Assembly (NCBI GenBank): GCA_034509495.1
Contig: CM067506.1
Span: forward strand, 15,260,528 to 15,324,527
Origin: Acestrorhynchus altus
Lineage: Eukaryota > Chordata > Actinopteri > Characiformes > Acestrorhynchidae
Direction: 5' to 3'
DNA: 64,000 nucleotides
Each line of letters starts with the position of its first letter. Positions within the stretch are counted from its first letter, which is position 1. Of this stretch, positions 59,178 through 64,000 are shown piece by piece. The notes under the pieces are model-generated. The model searched no databases, was not told where the DNA came from, and saw nothing but the letters and a program-made list of their open reading frames with translations. The translations under genes were made by a program, and so were the position numbers.

Positions 59178-60114
59178 ATCGGGCCTGTTCCCAGTGCATG
59201 TTGGACTCCGGCAGGGCTGCCCTTTGTCACCGGTTCTGTTCATAACCTTTATGGACAGAATTTCTAGGCGCAGCCAGGGGCCGGAGGGGGTCCAGTTTGG
59301 GAACCACAGGATATCATCTCTGCTTTTTGCAGATGATGTTGTCCTGATGGCTTCTTCAGGCCAGGACCTTCAGCAGGCATTGGAGCGGTTCGTAGCTGAG
59401 TGTGAAGCGGCTGGGATGCGAATCAGCACCTCCAAATCTGAGGCCATGGTTCTCGACCGGAAAAGGGTGGCGTGCCCCCTCCAGATCGGTGGAGTTGTCC
59501 TGCCTCAAGTGGAGGAGTTCAAGTATCTCGGGGTCTTGTTCACGAGTGGGGGTGAGAAGGAGCGTGAGATTGACAGACGGATCGGTGCTGCCACCGCAGT
59601 CATGCGGTCGGTGTACCGGTCCGTTGTGGTGAAGAAGGAGCTGAGCCGAAAGGCGAAGCTCTCCATTTACTGGTCAGTCTACGTTCCCACCCTCACCTAT
59701 GGCCATGAACTGTGGGTAATGACCGAAAGGACAAGATCGCGGATACAAGCGGCCGAAATGAGTTTCCTCCGCAGGGTGGCCGGGCGCTCCCTTAGAGATA
59801 GGGTGAGATCCTCGGCTACCCGGGAGGAGCTCGAAATAGAGCCACTGCTCCTCTACATCGAGAGGAAGCAGTTGAGGTGGCTCGGGCATCTGTTTCGGAT
59901 GCCCCCTGGGCGTCTCCCTGGGGGGGTGTTCCAGGCACGTCCTACCGGGAGGAGACCGCGGGGTAGACCCAGGACACGCTGGAGGGACTATGTCTCTCGG
60001 CTGGCCTGGGAACGCCTCGGGGTCCCTCCTGGGGAGCTGGCTGAGGTGTCGGGGGAGAGGGAAGTCTGGGCTTCCCTGCTTAGACTGCTGCCCCCGCGAC
60101 CCGGCCCCGGATAA
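58987..60114 (+). CDS. Rex3 second half of reverse transcriptase and C-terminal domain
   Basis: The continuation of the Rex3 ORF in the shifted frame; true homology starts near 59084. It shows REYGVRGPLLRAVRSLYD, the RT motif GLRQGCPLSPVLFITF, and the catalytic FADD box at 59326-59337 (SLLFADDVVLMAS). A C-terminal region follows with YVPTLTYGHELWVMTE, LRWLGHLFRMPPGRLP and RPRGRPRTRWRDYVSRLAWERLG, usual for Rex3/RTE proteins. The stop is TAA at 60112-60114, about 12 bp before the tandem tail. The ATG at 58987 only opens the frame and is not a real start. Confidence 0.9.
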   Translation: MRVHGSLPNQSTCVLWIWRRHSTVSLGVLCGGVLREYGVRGPLLRAVRSLYDRSRSLVRIAGSKSGLFPVHVGLRQGCPLSPVLFITFMDRISRRSQGPEGVQFGNHRISSLLFADDVVLMASSGQDLQQALERFVAECEAAGMRISTSKSEAMVLDRKRVACPLQIGGVVLPQVEEFKYLGVLFTSGGEKEREIDRRIGAATAVMRSVYRSVVVKKELSRKAKLSIYWSVYVPTLTYGHELWVMTERTRSRIQAAEMSFLRRVAGRSLRDRVRSSATREELEIEPLLLYIERKQLRWLGHLFRMPPGRLPGGVFQARPTGRRPRGRPRTRWRDYVSRLAWERLGVPPGELAEVSGEREVWASLLRLLPPRPGPG

Positions 60115-60147
60115 AGCGGAGGAAGATGGATGGATGGATGGATGGAT

Positions 60148-60150
<3 letters not shown>
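60115..60150 (+). repeat. Rex3 3' tail of GGAT/GATG repeats
   Basis: AAGCGGAGGAAGATGGA leads into GGAT repeats up to the (TA)n flank. Such tetranucleotide tails replace poly(A) in Rex3-type elements. Confidence 0.85.

Positions 60151-60185
<35 letters not shown>
60151..60185. repeat. (TA)n microsatellite after Rex3
   Basis: A pure TA run directly after the Rex3 tail. Together with the TA run before 56773 it suggests Rex3 entered a TA-rich microsatellite. Confidence 0.9.
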
Positions 60186-60189
<4 letters not shown>

Positions 60190-62612
60190 TTCACCATTGT
60201 GCCAAATAACTGTCATAGTATTGAGTGCTTCTATACTATGGATGGGTGATATGGCACAAAAAATAAAACTTGAAACTGAAACTGTGAATGCAAATGTTTT
60301 TATTTCACACTCCACTGTATTAACAAGTAACCAGCTGATTATGTTCCCTTTGTAATGAAACACACAGTTGGCATATCAGTAATGCATATTCTGATATTTT
60401 ATATGTAATATCATACCATATTTTCAAGCCCTATCTATTTACATTACCTTTAGTCTAAATATATACATAGTGAAAAATATGATTTTGGCAATGTAGTAGT
60501 TAATCAACCAGAAACCACTGAAACTTACAAAGTTTCAAGAGCCAATAGCTTCAGCCAAAGCCAAGGGGTTTGGCAAAACAAAGCACATATTATATTTCAA
60601 CCCCTTCCTTTGGACAGAGAACAAGTACTTCCGACCACTAAAACAAGCCACTTCATCACAAACAGTTTCTTCCAATCAGTCACCACCACACTCCAAGTCT
60701 TGATAGTAGACATCTATCTGAGTTCAACAAAAAAAAAATACTGCAGTGAGTGTTGTGTATATCTAACAAAATATATGCAAAAGGTTTGCTCTCGGATGCA
60801 ACAGTCTTTGACCTTGTTAAGGCTACGGCTTGGTCACACTCACCATTAGGACATGCAAGGGGATCCAAATTTCTAAGCTCCTCCAACATTGTCCCAACAA
60901 TCAGCAGACATAAGGCTCTCTAAGAAGTTACCCAACAATAAAAAAAATGAATAGAATTGACAAAGCAGCAGAATGCTATAAAAAGGTGTGAAAGTATATT
61001 CAGATATCTGGTTCCTCAGTTCACAGGGTAATTAAGAAATGGCAGTGAACAGAAACTGTGGAGGTCCTTGACATGAAACTAAATGTTCTGAGAGAACTGC
61101 CTGCAGGATCTTCAGGAAGATTTAGCAGGTGCTAAAGGGGTGGTGGACTATACTATCTGCCCAAATATGACCTTCATGAAAGAGTCATCATAAGAAATCC
61201 TAGATACAACCAGCCTGTCAATGTGTCACTGGGCAAGGCCTTTAATCCCTACTGCTAAGTGCTGATGTGTTACTCTGGGCTACTCTTTTTCACTTTAGGC
61301 AGTAAAAAACTTTTTTTTTTTTTTGTGTTAAATGGACCGAAAAAATTAGAACAGCATTATGCAAGAAGTGGCAAAACCAGCATTTGAAGTTTAAGAAGCA
61401 TGTGAACTGAGGTGGGAGAGTAATATTACCAGACTTCGCACGAATATGTATATCAGGTTACACAGAGTTGCGAGCACTGTCCTATCTGCTTGACTAGTTA
61501 CACAGTGTGCTGAGCACAGAGCAGCAATGATAATGATGATATTCTCCTTATTTCTGGTCAGTGGAGCAAAGTGATTCTGAAGCTGTTCTTTTAAGATAAA
61601 AATGCTAGTGTTGCTAGAATGTACTAAATTGCCTTTATTTAAATGCAGGGCACACTGACCAGACAAGCATGTCGAATTTGACATGTTTCATATCTGTTTG
61701 CTCGTCTTATGGCTTGCTGGTCTAAACATAATCTGCTTTCGAATGCTATCAGAATAAGGGCAAATAAGTTCCTTGCTTGGAAGTTGCACATGATTACCAA
61801 ATCGTAATTTCTAGGGGGAAATTTGGAGATGATTTTGATACCTCTAGTTCTAGAGCTGAGGTGACTTTCAACATAGAAGCAGCTGAGAATAAACTTTGTG
61901 TCCACCATTTTGTTTTTTGTATTTTCTTGACAACAAAGCACTTGAAAGTACCATGCTCGTAATTCCAACTTCACAAGTGGAAAGTAGGATCTTCTTCATT
62001 TCTATGCACAGCAGTGTCTCCACAGAAACTTGTATTTTCTAATTTACCAGTTCACTGATCTGCTGTTTGGTATGTTTTTGCTATCTTTCCTAGGATTTTG
62101 CACTGTTATAACACCAAAAAGTGAATTCTATGAACTCTTCGTTTTATTCAATAGAAAAATGAATTAACTTATTGCCAAAAATACCACAATACACATTGAA
62201 AATTCCTCTGGTTAGATGCAGTTCTAAATTCAAAAATTGGCATTTAACCATCTTATATAAGCGTTTTCAGAAGCTGTTGTACTGCCCCCGCGCAAAACAT
62301 GAGACAAAGATAAAACCAGGTTTGTCTTCAATTTTCATTTTAGATTTGGAAAGTATATCTACCAGAGGATCCATGCGATCAGCGACTAAATACAGTACAT
62401 ACCAACCACCAAATACATTTCTTTCTAATGTGAGGCAACATCTGGCTGGAGGACTTCCTGTTTAATTTAGTATCGTGCCATGCAAATTTAATCCTGTCAG
62501 AATAGATTTTAAAATCTTTATAGTTTCTCTTTCTTCTAATAAAAAAGTCTTGTTTTGTGTTTTGATCTGTGTTGTTTGATCGATATTACATGGACAGTTA
62601 CTGCAAACATTA
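60186..62612. other. No gene seen
   Basis: AT-rich. The ORFs of 79-111 codons lack domains. 60960-61180 has phrases (TCTGGTTCCTCAGTTCACAG, GGTAATTAAGAAATGGC) that could be a much decayed Tc1 N-terminus. Confidence 0.4.

Positions 62613-62685
<73 letters not shown>
62613..62685. repeat. (CA)n microsatellite
   Basis: Pure CA array. Confidence 0.97.
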
Positions 62686-62688
<3 letters not shown>

Positions 62689-62859
62689 AATTACTATAGC
62701 ACTTTGTTAATGGAACAGATTTTCCTGATATAGCAATCCCCCCACCCCTTTGGTACCCTCCTTAAACTACTAGCACTGAAGCCACAAAAAGCCCTCCTCC
62801 AGGGCTCTCCTCTTTCTCTTCCTCCAGGGAGTGGTCTGGAGGCCCAGTGGTCCAGCGGC

Positions 62860-63000
62860 CTGGTGGCCCAGGTGTTGCAGGCAGCGAGGGGGAGTACCTG
62901 GCAGCTAATGTGGGGTTTAGAGAGGCTGGCTGGGATAATGGAGGGCAGAACAACTCCACGTCTGGACAAATATTAACCCCCCACTGGGCAACTTCTGTCT
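62860..63000. promoter_or_regulatory. Candidate regulatory island
   Basis: GGTGTTGCAGGCAGCGAGG, CTGGCAGCTAATGTGGGG and GGCTGGGATAATGGAGG in GC-balanced DNA; weak. Confidence 0.17.
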
Positions 63001-63714
63001 CAACACACCCAACAGCAGGCAGCTAAGCACTGACTCAGGTGTAAGAATGGAGGTTGTAGTGTGTATTTATGTGTGTATTTATGTGTGCATGTATGTGTGT
63101 GTGTTATGTATAAAGAACTGGGATTCCACTCAAACACACGTGTCTGAATCCCAAACGTCACCTCTCTCAGACACACCAAAAACCACTTTCCGTCTCAAGA
63201 GACATCGTACTGCAACTCGACCAGCCTAAATTAAAAGGATACACAACAGTTAGGACTACTGGTCTGCTGTCAACACAGGGAGCTGAAACAAATACATTTG
63301 TGGTCACTCTGGTCTTGCCTAATTGACTGCATCTTGGAAACAAAGAGGCCAGCTGGTGTGGGCTGCTACAGTGGGCAGGTGCCTGACACTCCCGCACACA
63401 CGTCAGCAGGAGGACCAGTAGGGAGGCCTTTTAAATAATGACACACCTTGTGGAGGAGACCCCCACACACACACCCCAAATAAACTCCTAGCACTGTCTG
63501 AAATATCTACTTGTTAAACCCCTGCTAAGATGACTAAGCCTTTCCTGAAAGCTTTGAGATAAATACTTCCAATTATAATATTTCAACCAGAAAAAAAAAT
63601 CATCTAACCTGGCAAATTCATATTTTAGTGTACTGTGCCCAGAAACCCAAGCAACAGTTCTTGGTGATGATGTATGTATTCAATTTCATATTTGTTATAA
63701 AGCAACCAGGAATG

Positions 63715-63920
63715 TCAAGTGGAGGGTCACAGTGGATCCAGAGCCTACCTGGAGTCTTTCGACACAAGACAGGAATTCATATTCATCAACAGATTCATAC
63801 CTAGGGGCAGTTTTGCATGGCCAGTTCACCTATGGCATGCATTTTTGGGAGGCAGGAGAAAACTGGAAATCTGCGCAGACGCGAGAACAATCTCCTCATA
63901 GACAGCAACCCGATAAAAAT
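63715..63920 (-). mobile_element. SINE family 2-like fragment, reverse orientation
   Basis: TTCATACCTAGGGGCAG, TTTTTGGGAGGCAGGAGAAA and CTGCGCAGACGCGAGAAC are diverged reverse-strand counterparts of the SINE body seen at 17605. The ORFs here are by-products. Confidence 0.5.
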
Positions 63921-64000
63921 TAGTAGTCTAAGAAAGATTCTGACATGTTTTCTTATTTGAGATTTGTTCAGTTCATGAATGAATTACATCATTTTAGGAG

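Noticed and set aside
59674..60363. 229-codon minus-strand ORF over the Rex3 3' end
   Set aside because: Antisense to the RT C-terminal domain and runs through the GGAT and TA repeats.

Overview
The window looks like intergenic or intronic DNA of a ray-finned fish, plausibly an otophysan such as a characin or catfish. The grounds are abundant CA/TG microsatellites, several families of Tc1-like DNA transposons, a Rex3 retrotransposon, tRNA-derived SINEs of the kind seen in these fishes, and foldback MITEs. The lineage is inferred from repeat families I recognise from memory; no search was run. Nothing looks bacterial, and I can support no host protein-coding gene with confidence.

The only long, convincing coding regions belong to mobile elements. 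(1) 49013-50617 is a complete Tc1/mariner transposon with an intact 340-codon DD34E transposase and two 200-bp inverted repeats that I read as identical base for base. It sits inside a deleted hAT element. (2) 56773-60150 is a nearly full-length Rex3 (RTE clade) non-LTR retrotransposon. Its endonuclease-reverse transcriptase frame is broken by one extra G in a run of seven, and it lies within a (CA)n(TA)n microsatellite.

Layout. 1-9100: SINE, foldback MITEs, decayed Tc1 pieces, microsatellites and CT/GA-rich tracts. 9100-9600: a possible but unproven exon. 9600-19400: SINEs, Tc1 and MITE pieces, and the first copy of a repeat with a degenerate TTAGGT core. 19400-31400: several islands of complex, non-repetitive sequence with homeodomain- and SOX-like words (candidate regulatory islands), interrupted by repeats. 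31400-48700: foldback MITEs, a LINE 3' tail, a LINE endonuclease relic, a hAT MITE and AT-rich DNA. 48700-50704: hAT with nested Tc1. 50705-56655: decayed Tc1 copies, a MITE and one strong candidate island. 56656-60185: microsatellite plus Rex3. 60186-64000: AT-rich DNA, a microsatellite and a SINE fragment.

The parts do not form a pathway; they record successive waves of transposition. Old Tc1 families are reduced to fragments and MITEs, while the 49013 element looks recent. One SINE family appears to share its 3' tail with Rex3, which suggests shared reverse transcription machinery. I found no CRISPR array, operon, stand-alone RNA gene or new defence-like system.
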